A stretch of 64,000 bases of DNA from an uncultured Bacteroides sp. (GTDB lineage Bacteria > Bacteroidota > Bacteroidia > Bacteroidales > Bacteroidaceae), in assembly GCA_959606905.1 (NCBI GenBank), contig CAUHML010000012.1:1-64000 (forward strand), given 5' to 3'. Every line of letters starts with the position of its first letter. Position 1 is the first letter of the stretch. A model generated the notes under the pieces. That model saw nothing but the letters and a program-made list of their open reading frames with translations. It was not told where the DNA came from and made no database searches. This document shows, in pieces, positions 25,365 through 33,317 of the stretch. The translations under genes and the position numbers were made by a program.

Positions 25365-26537
25365 TTATCTTCTCATAAAATCACCTTTCCCTCGGAAAAG
25401 GCGGCATAGCTTGAAATTAAGAGATTGTATCGGTTGGAGAATATCGAATATGGGCAATGAGAAATAATATTTTCTACCTCCCCCCATTTCTTTGGCTGTC
25501 CGGTTAATCACAATAGCTTGCGTTATGTAACGAAGCAGCCATATCAATAATGCAATACCTGCTACCAGCCAATGAAAGTTGAGTATGCCGAATACGATAC
25601 CTGCCATACAGGCGACATAGAATAACAGGCGGGAAAATGTTTCGAATCCCGACAGGTAACGTTGTGCTCCACGGTAGAAGCGTGCGGTAGCCATATAACT
25701 AATTTTTTCTTCCTTCCAGTCTTTGTAGCGATAGACGGGCTGTATACGCATCGTAGCGTTGAAGTCAGTTTCTACGCGCGTATTCGTTTTGGTTACTATT
25801 TGATTAATGAACAAGTCATCTTCTCCGCGTTGCAGGTTCAGATATTTGGAATATCCTTTTTGTTTGAAGAATAATTCTTTACGGTAAGCCATGTTACGAC
25901 CGATACCCATATAGGGGTTTCCGGCCAAGGCGAACCCCAGATAACGTAAAGACTGAAATAATGTATCGAATGCGATACGTTTGTGTAACCAGCCTTTGAT
26001 ACGGTCGTATCCGCTGTACCCCAATACGATTTGCGTTTGCGAAGTGAAGTTGCGCGCCATAAGTTTCAGCCATTGGTTACTTGCAGGCATACAGTTGGTT
26101 TCCGTAAATACAAGCCAGTCGTGCTTGCTGGCTTTGATACCTAATGTCAGAGCTAGTTTCTTGTGGCTGATATAGCGGGCGCTGTCCGGTGTAAAACTAT
26201 GGTAGAGATGAGGATATTTTTCTTCCATGTATCCCAGCACATCTTCTGTTTCATCAGTGGAAGCGTCATTGATAACAATGACTTCGAACTGCGGGTAATC
26301 TTGTTCCAGAATAGCAGGCAGAATTTTACGCAGGTTATCAGCTTCATTGCGTGCACAAAGAATGACGGAAAGTGGAGGCAATTCCCGTGAGAAGTGGGTT
26401 TCCTCTTTGCGTACAGTCTTATTGCGAACGTGTATCCGATTGTACAAACCGAAATAGTAAATAAGCTGAATGATAAAAAGAATACCTGCCGCCGATAAAA
26501 GAATCAGTTCGGCAGTATTGAATGTAAATGCTTCCAT
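25365..26537 (-). CDS. Membrane-bound family 2 glycosyltransferase
   Basis: The 390-residue protein has one N-terminal membrane helix (about 10-28), a GT2 catalytic domain (LSVILCARNEADNL, VIVINDASTDET, FTETNCMP, and RGEDDLFINQ as the late acidic motif) and two or three C-terminal membrane helices (about 300-345). It would transfer a sugar from a nucleotide donor at the cytoplasmic face of the inner membrane. Acceptor unknown. It has its own promoter box at 26565-26572 and is convergent with the LolC/E-like gene. Confidence 0.85.
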   Translation of the reverse strand: MEAFTFNTAELILLSAAGILFIIQLIYYFGLYNRIHVRNKTVRKEETHFSRELPPLSVILCARNEADNLRKILPAILEQDYPQFEVIVINDASTDETEDVLGYMEEKYPHLYHSFTPDSARYISHKKLALTLGIKASKHDWLVFTETNCMPASNQWLKLMARNFTSQTQIVLGYSGYDRIKGWLHKRIAFDTLFQSLRYLGFALAGNPYMGIGRNMAYRKELFFKQKGYSKYLNLQRGEDDLFINQIVTKTNTRVETDFNATMRIQPVYRYKDWKEEKISYMATARFYRGAQRYLSGFETFSRLLFYVACMAGIVFGILNFHWLVAGIALLIWLLRYITQAIVINRTAKEMGGGRKYYFSLPIFDILQPIQSLNFKLCRLFRGKGDFMRR

Positions 26538-26564
26538 TGAATTTAAGTGTCGTTTTTACGCCCG

Positions 26565-26572
26565 CAAAAGTA
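26565..26572 (-). promoter_or_regulatory. Promoter -7 box of the glycosyltransferase gene
   Basis: TACTTTTG on the minus strand matches TAnnTTTG, 28 bases before the start at 26537. Confidence 0.6.
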
Positions 26573-26593
26573 CGCATTTTTTCGATAGTTCCC

Positions 26594-27619
26594 TCATCTT
26601 GAAGGAAGGTTATTTCGCAAATCCAGATATTCTTTCTTGAACATATTCACGAAAAGGAAGAATAGCGAGAGTAATAACGGCCCGAAGATGACTCCCATAA
26701 ATCCGAATAACGGCAAACCGATGACAACTCCGAAAATAGTGATGAGCGGATGTGTGTCCGCCATTTTCTTTTGAAGGATAAATCGGATCAGGTTGTCGGA
26801 TTGTGACACGACGATGGCTCCGTATGCAGCGAGCCCGATTGCATGGAACCAGTCTCCGCTAATAGCCAGATAAGCGGCTACGGGAAACCATACCAATGCT
26901 GTACCTACCATTGGAATAATAGTTGCGAAGCAGGTGAGGAAACCTAATAATAGTATATTGGGTGCTCCGAAAATAAGATAGCCTATCATGGCGACGCCTC
27001 CCTGAATGATAGCCAGCAGAGGAATGCCGATAGCATTGGAACGTACAATCATGTTAATCTCACGAATGACTTCCTGCGTATTTGCCTCATTAAAAGGAAG
27101 AATGTCGTTGACGTATGCTTCCATTTTTTTTCCTCCTATCAGCATAAAGTAAAGCACGAATATCATGACGAATAGATTGACTGCAAGGCTGCTGGCGCCT
27201 TCCATAATTATCTGTCCGATACGAGGGAGGATAGATACGATGAATGATAGCGTATCTTTTCCCAATACATCATAACCGGTCTTTTCTTTAATAAATTCTG
27301 CTACTTGCTGAATGGGTTCGATAAAGGTTTGCGGAGCCAGATTTATATCCTGAAGTTTGTTTACCACTAGCCAGATTATTAATCCCAGCGGAACAAGAAA
27401 CACCATAATGGTTTCTGCCGTAATCAGTAATGCACTGATGCTGCGTTTCATTTTCCGCTTTTCTGTCAGATAATTCATGTGTGTGCGTACAAGTATATAC
27501 ATAGTTAATGCTCCCAGTAATCCTCCCAAAAAAGGAGTGATTTGCCGGAAGATGATAACTCCCATAAATAGAATAATGACAATGAGGGAATATTTCCAGT
27601 ATTGTTCTTTGATGCTCAT
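26594..27619 (-). CDS. AI-2E family transporter
   Basis: The 341-residue integral membrane protein has about seven to eight hydrophobic segments, with two close helices at the start (about 12-45), one at 62-85, a cytoplasmic/periplasmic loop, then four or five helices from 150 to 325, including IPMVGTALVWFPVAAYLAI. This fits the AI-2E (PF01594, UPF0118) family, whose members export autoinducer-2 or act as ion/proton antiporters. The actual substrate is unknown. It lies 59 bp after the sensor kinase on the same strand. Confidence 0.85.
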   Translation of the reverse strand: MSIKEQYWKYSLIVIILFMGVIIFRQITPFLGGLLGALTMYILVRTHMNYLTEKRKMKRSISALLITAETIMVFLVPLGLIIWLVVNKLQDINLAPQTFIEPIQQVAEFIKEKTGYDVLGKDTLSFIVSILPRIGQIIMEGASSLAVNLFVMIFVLYFMLIGGKKMEAYVNDILPFNEANTQEVIREINMIVRSNAIGIPLLAIIQGGVAMIGYLIFGAPNILLLGFLTCFATIIPMVGTALVWFPVAAYLAISGDWFHAIGLAAYGAIVVSQSDNLIRFILQKKMADTHPLITIFGVVIGLPLFGFMGVIFGPLLLSLFFLFVNMFKKEYLDLRNNLPSR

Positions 27620-27678
27620 ATCGTGCGATTCGTTCGTTTATATAATAATAAACACGAAAAGCACCGGAAAGGTTTGTT

Positions 27679-28932
27679 TTATAATGGCATATCAATATGA
27701 AAAATTGTTTTGCCGGGATTGCTTTCCTGAATGGTGAGATGCCCGTCGTGAAGGCGGATAATTTGTTTGCATAGGCTTAATCCGATACCGCTGCCTTCTG
27801 ATTTGGTGGTAAAAAAAGGAATAAATATCTTTTCCTGTAATTCAGGCGGAATACCCGGGCCGTTGTCCGCAATGTCAATAGATATGTGTTCGTCTTGTTG
27901 TGCATGGATGCTGATTCTGCCTTTTTCTTTTCCTTCCAGTGCTTGCATGGAGTTTTTCAGAAGGTTGAGCAGGACTTGGGAGAGTTGGTTCTCGTCACCT
28001 TTCATATAAATCGTTTTAGGTTCGCAGGTCAGTGTGAAGATGATATTGCTTTCTTTGAAGTCGCCGGATAAGAGTTCCCGGAGATTTTGCAGGGTTGCCG
28101 TAAGTGAGAAAAGTTTCTTTTCGGGTTTTGGCAGGTAGGAGAGGTGACGGAAGGATTCGGTAAATTGCAATAAACGTTCGCTTTGTGCTTGAATGATGCG
28201 AAGTCCGCGAACTGCTTTTTCGTTGATGTCCGGATAGGTGGACAGTGTTTGTGACAGGGAGATAATGGGAGCAATGGTGTTCATTATTTCATGAGTGAGC
28301 ACGTGGCTTAGTTTGTTCCACGATTCACTTTCTTTGTCGCTAAGCTCGTCACCGATATCCTTGATAGACAAGAGAGTTATTGTTTCATCTTGTAGTTTCA
28401 TCCGGCTTTGTGAAAGACTGAGATGCTCCTTTTTGCCTTTTTCTTGCAGTAAGGATTCCAGTTGTCGGTATCGGGTTAATTGCTGGCAGTCTAATAAGGA
28501 AAGGGCAGTGCTGTTTGCTATGATTATTTTTCCGGTAGAATCCCATGCTAATACACCGCTGGGCACTTCTTCCAAGAGTGAGCGGTAGAAGTGTTCCTGT
28601 TTGGAATATTCTGATTGAGTTTTGGCGAGCAGGAAATTGATGCGGTTGAGAGAGCGGTTCAGTTTTTCCTGTTCTTTACTAACGTTTTGTTCGGGAAAGT
28701 AAAGCATATTATCCTTGTCTTCTATGGCATCGAAAAAGACACGCAACTTTTGGTTGAATGAATTTAGTTTATTTACCAGCCTGCTGATTTGGAAGAGGGA
28801 ACAGGTAATTAGTAATGTGCCTATTACAAATCCGCGTTGTGAGATGATAAGCCAGGCGCCTGTTCCCGAGGTGACGAGGATAAGTATGACGTGTAGTAGT
28901 ATAACCCAATAGATGTGTCGGCTGAATATCAT
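27679..28932 (-). CDS. NtrY/AtoS-type sensor histidine kinase
   Basis: The 417-residue protein has two close membrane segments at the N-terminus (about 8-47), almost no periplasmic part, a PAS-like domain (about 115-195, EEVPSGVLAWDSTGKIIIAN), the phosphoacceptor helix with His in VLTHEIMNTIAPIISLSQ, and an ATPase domain (LLNLLKNSMQAL, DNGPGIPPE, GSGIGLSLCKQI). Because the sensor region is intramembrane or cytoplasmic, it may sense membrane state or a lipid-soluble compound. It begins 5 bp after the NtrC-type regulator gene and is surely its partner. Confidence 0.92.
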   Translation of the reverse strand: MIFSRHIYWVILLHVILILVTSGTGAWLIISQRGFVIGTLLITCSLFQISRLVNKLNSFNQKLRVFFDAIEDKDNMLYFPEQNVSKEQEKLNRSLNRINFLLAKTQSEYSKQEHFYRSLLEEVPSGVLAWDSTGKIIIANSTALSLLDCQQLTRYRQLESLLQEKGKKEHLSLSQSRMKLQDETITLLSIKDIGDELSDKESESWNKLSHVLTHEIMNTIAPIISLSQTLSTYPDINEKAVRGLRIIQAQSERLLQFTESFRHLSYLPKPEKKLFSLTATLQNLRELLSGDFKESNIIFTLTCEPKTIYMKGDENQLSQVLLNLLKNSMQALEGKEKGRISIHAQQDEHISIDIADNGPGIPPELQEKIFIPFFTTKSEGSGIGLSLCKQIIRLHDGHLTIQESNPGKTIFHIDMPL

Positions 28933-28937
28933 GCTGT

Positions 28938-30296
28938 TCAGAGTTTGAAACGTTTTAGTTTGTTATAGAGTGTCTGACGGCTGATTCCCAATTGTTCGGC
29001 GGCGGCAGTCAGGTTGCCATTATTTTGCAGAATGGCTGTTTCAATGGCTTGCCTTTCCACTTCTTCCAAATTGGGGACAGTGCTGGTGGTTTGCGGCTTC
29101 CAGGTTTGTTTTACCAAAATGTCTTTGGGGCGTATCACGTTGCCTTCACACAAGATAATGGCTTTCTCGATAGCGTGCTGCAGTTCCCGGATATTGCCCG
29201 GCCAGTGGTAAGAGCGTAGTTTCTCTATTGTTTGCTCATGCATTCGCATTTCCGGGCGTTGGTATTTCGAAGCGAAACGGTGGAGAAAGGTTTCGACGAA
29301 CAGGAGTATGTCGTCTCCTCGTTCTCGTAATGGAGGAATTTCAAGGTGGATAGTGTTGATACGGTAGAATAAATCTTCGCGGAATAATCCTTGTTTCACC
29401 ATTTCCGGGATGTCTTTATTGGTGGCGGAAATGAGTCGTATATCAACGGGGACGACTTTATTACTTCCGATTCGGGTGATATTCCTGTTTTGTAGTACAG
29501 TCAGTAATTTGGCTTGTAGTGCAAGGGGAAGATTTCCAATCTCATCCATAAAAAGCGAACTGCCGCTGGCAGCTTCGAATTTTCCCGGACGGCTTTCGTA
29601 AGCGTCCGTAAAAGCTCCGCGCTCGTGACCGAAAAGCTCGCTCTCAAAAAGGGATTCACTGATAGCTCCCATGTCAATACTTGACATGGGACGAGTATTG
29701 CGTGGAGACAGGCGGTGTATTTCTCTGGCCAGCATTTCCTTTCCGGTCCCGTTTTCTCCGGTTATTAGAATATTGGCGTCGGTCCCGGCTACTTTATTGA
29801 CTACCTTTATTAATTGTAGCATGGCGGGAGAATGCCCTATCAGCATTTCAGGTTTGTTCGGATTGCCGGATCCTACGATTGAGTTTTTTGATTTTGAGGA
29901 ACTTTTCCTGTTCGATTTATTATTGTATGCTTCCTTTATTTTCTGAACCAGTGTCCGGTTATCCCAAGGTTTGAGAAGAAAGTCGGCAGCTCCGTTCTTC
30001 AAAGCTTTTACGGCTAGTTCCACATCTCCGTAAGCAGTTAACATTACCACAGGAAGTGTGGGGCGGATTTCGTGAATATGTTTCAGCCAGTATAGTCCTT
30101 CGTTGCCGTTATTGATACCAGCCGAAAAATTCATATCGAGAATTACGATATCAATGGAAGTGGTAGTGAGCAGTGTTGTTATTTGATTAGGATTGGCAGC
30201 TGTGCGGACTGTACTGAATTCATTTTCGAGTAAAAGTTCCAGCGAAGCCAACACACTTTTATTATCATCTACTATTAAAATAGTTCCGGTTTCCAT
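28938..30296 (-). CDS. NtrC-family sigma-54-dependent response regulator
   Basis: The 452-residue protein has a receiver domain with phosphoacceptor Asp54 (VILDMNF) and Lys in LLKPWDN, an AAA+ domain with Walker A GENGTGKE, the sigma-54 contact loop GAFTDA (GAFTGA in most relatives), Walker B SLFMDEIG and the arginine-finger region REDLFYRIN, and a C-terminal Fis-type helix-turn-helix (LTAAAEQLGISRQTLYNKLK). Phosphorylated, it should form a hexamer that opens sigma-54 promoters. The only sigma-54 promoter visible nearby is that of the divergent exporter operon, preceded by three matching dyads, so that operon is its likely direct target. Confidence 0.95.
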   Translation of the reverse strand: METGTILIVDDNKSVLASLELLLENEFSTVRTAANPNQITTLLTTTSIDIVILDMNFSAGINNGNEGLYWLKHIHEIRPTLPVVMLTAYGDVELAVKALKNGAADFLLKPWDNRTLVQKIKEAYNNKSNRKSSSKSKNSIVGSGNPNKPEMLIGHSPAMLQLIKVVNKVAGTDANILITGENGTGKEMLAREIHRLSPRNTRPMSSIDMGAISESLFESELFGHERGAFTDAYESRPGKFEAASGSSLFMDEIGNLPLALQAKLLTVLQNRNITRIGSNKVVPVDIRLISATNKDIPEMVKQGLFREDLFYRINTIHLEIPPLRERGDDILLFVETFLHRFASKYQRPEMRMHEQTIEKLRSYHWPGNIRELQHAIEKAIILCEGNVIRPKDILVKQTWKPQTTSTVPNLEEVERQAIETAILQNNGNLTAAAEQLGISRQTLYNKLKRFKL

Positions 30297-30387
30297 ATAT
30301 GTAAGATTGGGGGGATCTGCCTGGGTTGAACGATTCTTTAAGTTTTTGGGTAAAGATATTCGTTTTTACTTTTCCCTGCAAGAGAGT

Positions 30388-30402
30388 GTCCAATAATTAG
30401 AC
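30388..30402. promoter_or_regulatory. Upstream activator dyad 1
   Basis: GTCCAATAATTAGAC is an imperfect 15-bp palindrome of the same pattern as two others nearer the sigma-54 promoter. It lies about 90 bp from the regulator start and may serve autoregulation. Confidence 0.65.
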
Positions 30403-30523
30403 GTTTTATGATACATTTCCTGAAACATGACTTTATTCTATGTTTTGTTTAAGTAATATTTATAGCCTGAACGTTGAATAATGGCTGTTTGCACGCAGGT
30501 CATGGTGGCTTTTTATTGATAAC

Positions 30524-30538
30524 GTCCAATTTTTAGAC
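30524..30538. promoter_or_regulatory. Upstream activator dyad 2
   Basis: GTCCAATTTTTAGAC fits the pattern GTCYAAnnnTTRGAC. Its centre is about 112 bp before the predicted transcription start of the exporter operon. Confidence 0.75.
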
Positions 30539-30546
30539 GTTATAGT

Positions 30547-30561
30547 GTGTAATAATTGGAC
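30547..30561. promoter_or_regulatory. Upstream activator dyad 3
   Basis: GTGTAATAATTGGAC has the same dyad with one arm base changed. Its centre is 23 bp from that of dyad 2, about two helical turns, suited to paired dimers of an NtrC-type protein. Confidence 0.7.
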
Positions 30562-30616
30562 GGGAACGATAAAATAATGTATGTCATCTATCTTGTAATC
30601 AGTGGTTTAAGTATTG

Positions 30617-30631
30617 TGGCATTATGTTTGC
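30617..30631 (+). promoter_or_regulatory. Sigma-54 promoter of the exporter operon
   Basis: TGGCATTATGTTTGC has the -24 GG and -12 GC separated by exactly 10 nt and matches the TGGCAY-N5-TTGC consensus. The transcript would begin near 30643, about 31 nt before the first ATG. Confidence 0.82.
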
Positions 30632-30673
30632 TTTTTTAATTCATATAGAACACAATTGCATATATACTGAAGA

Positions 30674-31975
30674 ATGAGGAACATTTTCTTTTTATTGTTT
30701 TTATTGCCCGTGATTACGTATGCTCAATCTGCAATGAGTTTGGATGAATGTATCCGTTTGGCATGGAAACAGAATCCTTCTATACGGAATAGTGCCATTA
30801 ACATAAAGGAAGCACGAACGGATTATGCTTCCGCTATCGGTACATTTCTTCCCCGCATAGTAGCCAACGCAGAAACAGGAAAGCGTTTCGGGCGTTCGAT
30901 AGACCCGGATACCAATGGTTATACAGAAAAGACTTTTGAAGAAGGAACGATAGGTCTTGATATGACGTTGTCTTTGTTTGAAGGTTTTTCACGTATCAAT
31001 CAGGTTCGTTTTCGGAAAATAAATCGGGAACGCAGCAAGTGGGAACTGAAAGACAGGCAGAATGAACTCGCCTATCAAGTGACGGATGCTTACTACAAAC
31101 TGGTTTTGGAAAGAAAACTCTTGAATTTGGCTTTGGAGCAAAGCCGGTTGAGCGAACGATACCTGAAACAAACCGAGACATTTGTGGAACTGGGCTTGAA
31201 ATCCGTTTCCGACTTGCAAGAGGTAAAAGCCCGCAGGGAAGGGGATATATATCGTTACCAATCCCGTGCTAATAGCTGTCGGTTGTCATTACTGCATCTG
31301 GAACAGTTGATGAACTTTCAGTCGGGTGATACACTTGTCATTCAGGATACGATTGTCGAATTGAATAAACTCCCGTTACTTTCACTCCCCTCTACGGAAA
31401 CATTGTATAGACAATCGTTGGAAGTACTCCCTGCCATGCGTATGATTAGCTTAAAGCAGAAAGCTGCCCGCAAAGAATATGCAATGGCGGGCGGAGCTTT
31501 TTCTCCTTCTGTTTATGCCCGCCTTACGGTAGGTTCTAATTTCTACAACACTGCATTTTCCGCCAGGCAATTGCGGGATAATATAGGAAAATATATCGGT
31601 ATCGGTATCTCTTTCCCTTTGTTGAGCGGTTTTGAACGTTTTACGAATCAAAGGAAGTTGAAATTGAACTTGTATCGCCTGAAGAATGAAGAGGAATTGG
31701 AGAAGCAACAGCTATATACTGAAATTGAGCAAACTCTTCTTTCCCTACGTGCCAGCTATACGGAACATCAACAGGTATTGCAGCAATTGAGCGCGGAAAC
31801 TCTGGTCTTGAAAGAATCCGAACGAAAGTGGGAAGAAGGGCTTATCTCTGTCTTTCAGTTAATGGAAGCCCGTAATCGTTTTATTTCCGCCAAAGCAGAA
31901 CTGGTTCGTGTGCGCTTGCAGGTAGAAATGATGATGAAACTGGAGAAATATTACCGGGAGGGAACTTTCTTATAA
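30674..31975 (+). CDS. TolC-family outer-membrane efflux protein
   Basis: The 433-residue protein has a cleavable signal peptide (ending near TYAQS) and the two-fold repeated long-helix/strand pattern of TolC channels (SLDECIRLAWKQNPSIRNS at the start of the first repeat; YRQSLEVLPAMRMISLKQKA at the start of the second). It forms the outer-membrane and periplasmic tunnel of a tripartite exporter. It is the first gene of the sigma-54-controlled operon with the fusion protein, two permeases and an ATPase. Confidence 0.93.
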   Translation: MRNIFFLLFLLPVITYAQSAMSLDECIRLAWKQNPSIRNSAINIKEARTDYASAIGTFLPRIVANAETGKRFGRSIDPDTNGYTEKTFEEGTIGLDMTLSLFEGFSRINQVRFRKINRERSKWELKDRQNELAYQVTDAYYKLVLERKLLNLALEQSRLSERYLKQTETFVELGLKSVSDLQEVKARREGDIYRYQSRANSCRLSLLHLEQLMNFQSGDTLVIQDTIVELNKLPLLSLPSTETLYRQSLEVLPAMRMISLKQKAARKEYAMAGGAFSPSVYARLTVGSNFYNTAFSARQLRDNIGKYIGIGISFPLLSGFERFTNQRKLKLNLYRLKNEEELEKQQLYTEIEQTLLSLRASYTEHQQVLQQLSAETLVLKESERKWEEGLISVFQLMEARNRFISAKAELVRVRLQVEMMMKLEKYYREGTFL

Positions 31976-32060
31976 AGGCAGAGTTTATATATTTTGAATA
32001 ACAAAGTTGATACTTCTTTAATAACTAATTTATAATAACCCTATTTTTGATTGATTCCTT

Positions 32061-33308
32061 ATGGATACACCTATTGAACGTAAACCCGGCATTACCCGTA
32101 AACATCTATATGTAATAGGTGGTATAGCCTTTGTTATTGCCGTTGTTTTATATTTCATATTCAGAGACACTACCTCTTCCATGATTGTGGAGAAAGAACG
32201 TCTGACGATTGTTACCGTTAACCGTGGTGAGTTTAATGACTATATTCGTGTCATTGGTCAGGTAATGCCTAATCGTATTATTTATATGGATGCCGTGGAA
32301 GGTGGACGTGTGGAAGAACGTCTAAAAGAAGAAGGTGCTATGGTGAAGGCAGGCGACGTGATTTTGCGTCTCAGTAATCCGTTACTAAATATTGGTATTA
32401 TGCAGAGCGAAGCGGATCTGGCTTATCAGGAGAATGAACTTCGTAATACCCGTATTAGCATGGAGCAGGAACGCTTGCGTTTAAAACAAGAGCGTATCGG
32501 GCTAAATAAAGATCGGCTGGTGAAACAGCGCCGTTATGAGCAATACAGTCGCCTGATAAAAGAGCAACTTATTGCAGAAGAAGATTATCGACTTGCCAAA
32601 GAGGAGTATGATGCGGCTAAAGAACAGTTGGATGTCATTGACGAGCGTATTCGTCAGGATAATATTTTCCGTGAAAGTCAGGTAAACAGCTTGGACGAGA
32701 ACATACGTAATATGAAACAGAGTCTCGCGCTGGTACGCGAACGAATTGAGAACCTGAAGGTGAAAGCTCCTATTGACGGGCAGGTAGGTAATCTTGATGC
32801 ACAGATAGGACAATCAATAGCTGCGGGCGAGCACATTGGTCAGATCATCACTTCTGACCTGAAAGTACAAGCGCAGATTGACGAACATTACGTGGAGCGT
32901 GTTGTACCCGGATTGCCGGCTGACTTTACCCGTGACGGTGTCAGTTATAAACTGGAAGTGACGAAGCCGTATCCGGAAGTAAAAGAAGGGCAGTTTCGTA
33001 CCGATTTGCAGTTTACAGCCGGACGACCGGAGAATATACGTGCAGGGCAGACCTATCATATCAATCTACAATTGGGTGACCCTGCACAGGCTATTTTGGT
33101 GCCGCGTGGCGGATTTTTCCAAATAAGCGGTGGACGATGGATGTATGTTGTGGATGAAAGTGGTAAATTTGCTATTCGTCAGCCTATCCGCATCGGACGA
33201 CAAAATCCGCAGTACTATGAGGTTACCGAAGGATTAAAACCTGGTGATCGGGTGATTGTATCCGGATATGAACTGTTTGGCGATAACGAGAAACTGATAC
33301 TGAAATAA
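32061..33308 (+). CDS. HlyD/MacA-type periplasmic adaptor (membrane fusion protein)
   Basis: The 415-residue protein has one N-terminal membrane anchor (about 18-38), a lipoyl-like half motif (GQVMPNRIIYMDAVEGGRVE), a long coiled-coil hairpin (about 115-235), the second lipoyl half (VKAPIDGQVGNLDAQIGQSI), and beta-barrel and membrane-proximal domains to the end (VIVSGYELFGDNEKLILK). It links the inner-membrane ABC permease to the TolC channel. It starts 85 bp after the TolC gene and the first permease follows after 9 bp. Confidence 0.93.
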   Translation: MDTPIERKPGITRKHLYVIGGIAFVIAVVLYFIFRDTTSSMIVEKERLTIVTVNRGEFNDYIRVIGQVMPNRIIYMDAVEGGRVEERLKEEGAMVKAGDVILRLSNPLLNIGIMQSEADLAYQENELRNTRISMEQERLRLKQERIGLNKDRLVKQRRYEQYSRLIKEQLIAEEDYRLAKEEYDAAKEQLDVIDERIRQDNIFRESQVNSLDENIRNMKQSLALVRERIENLKVKAPIDGQVGNLDAQIGQSIAAGEHIGQIITSDLKVQAQIDEHYVERVVPGLPADFTRDGVSYKLEVTKPYPEVKEGQFRTDLQFTAGRPENIRAGQTYHINLQLGDPAQAILVPRGGFFQISGGRWMYVVDESGKFAIRQPIRIGRQNPQYYEVTEGLKPGDRVIVSGYELFGDNEKLILK

Positions 33309-33317
33309 GTCTATGAT

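Noticed and set aside
25350..25366. AATAAAC-AG-GTTTATT inverted repeat between convergent genes as a terminator
   Set aside because: Only A-T-rich pairs with a 2-nt loop; too weak to call.
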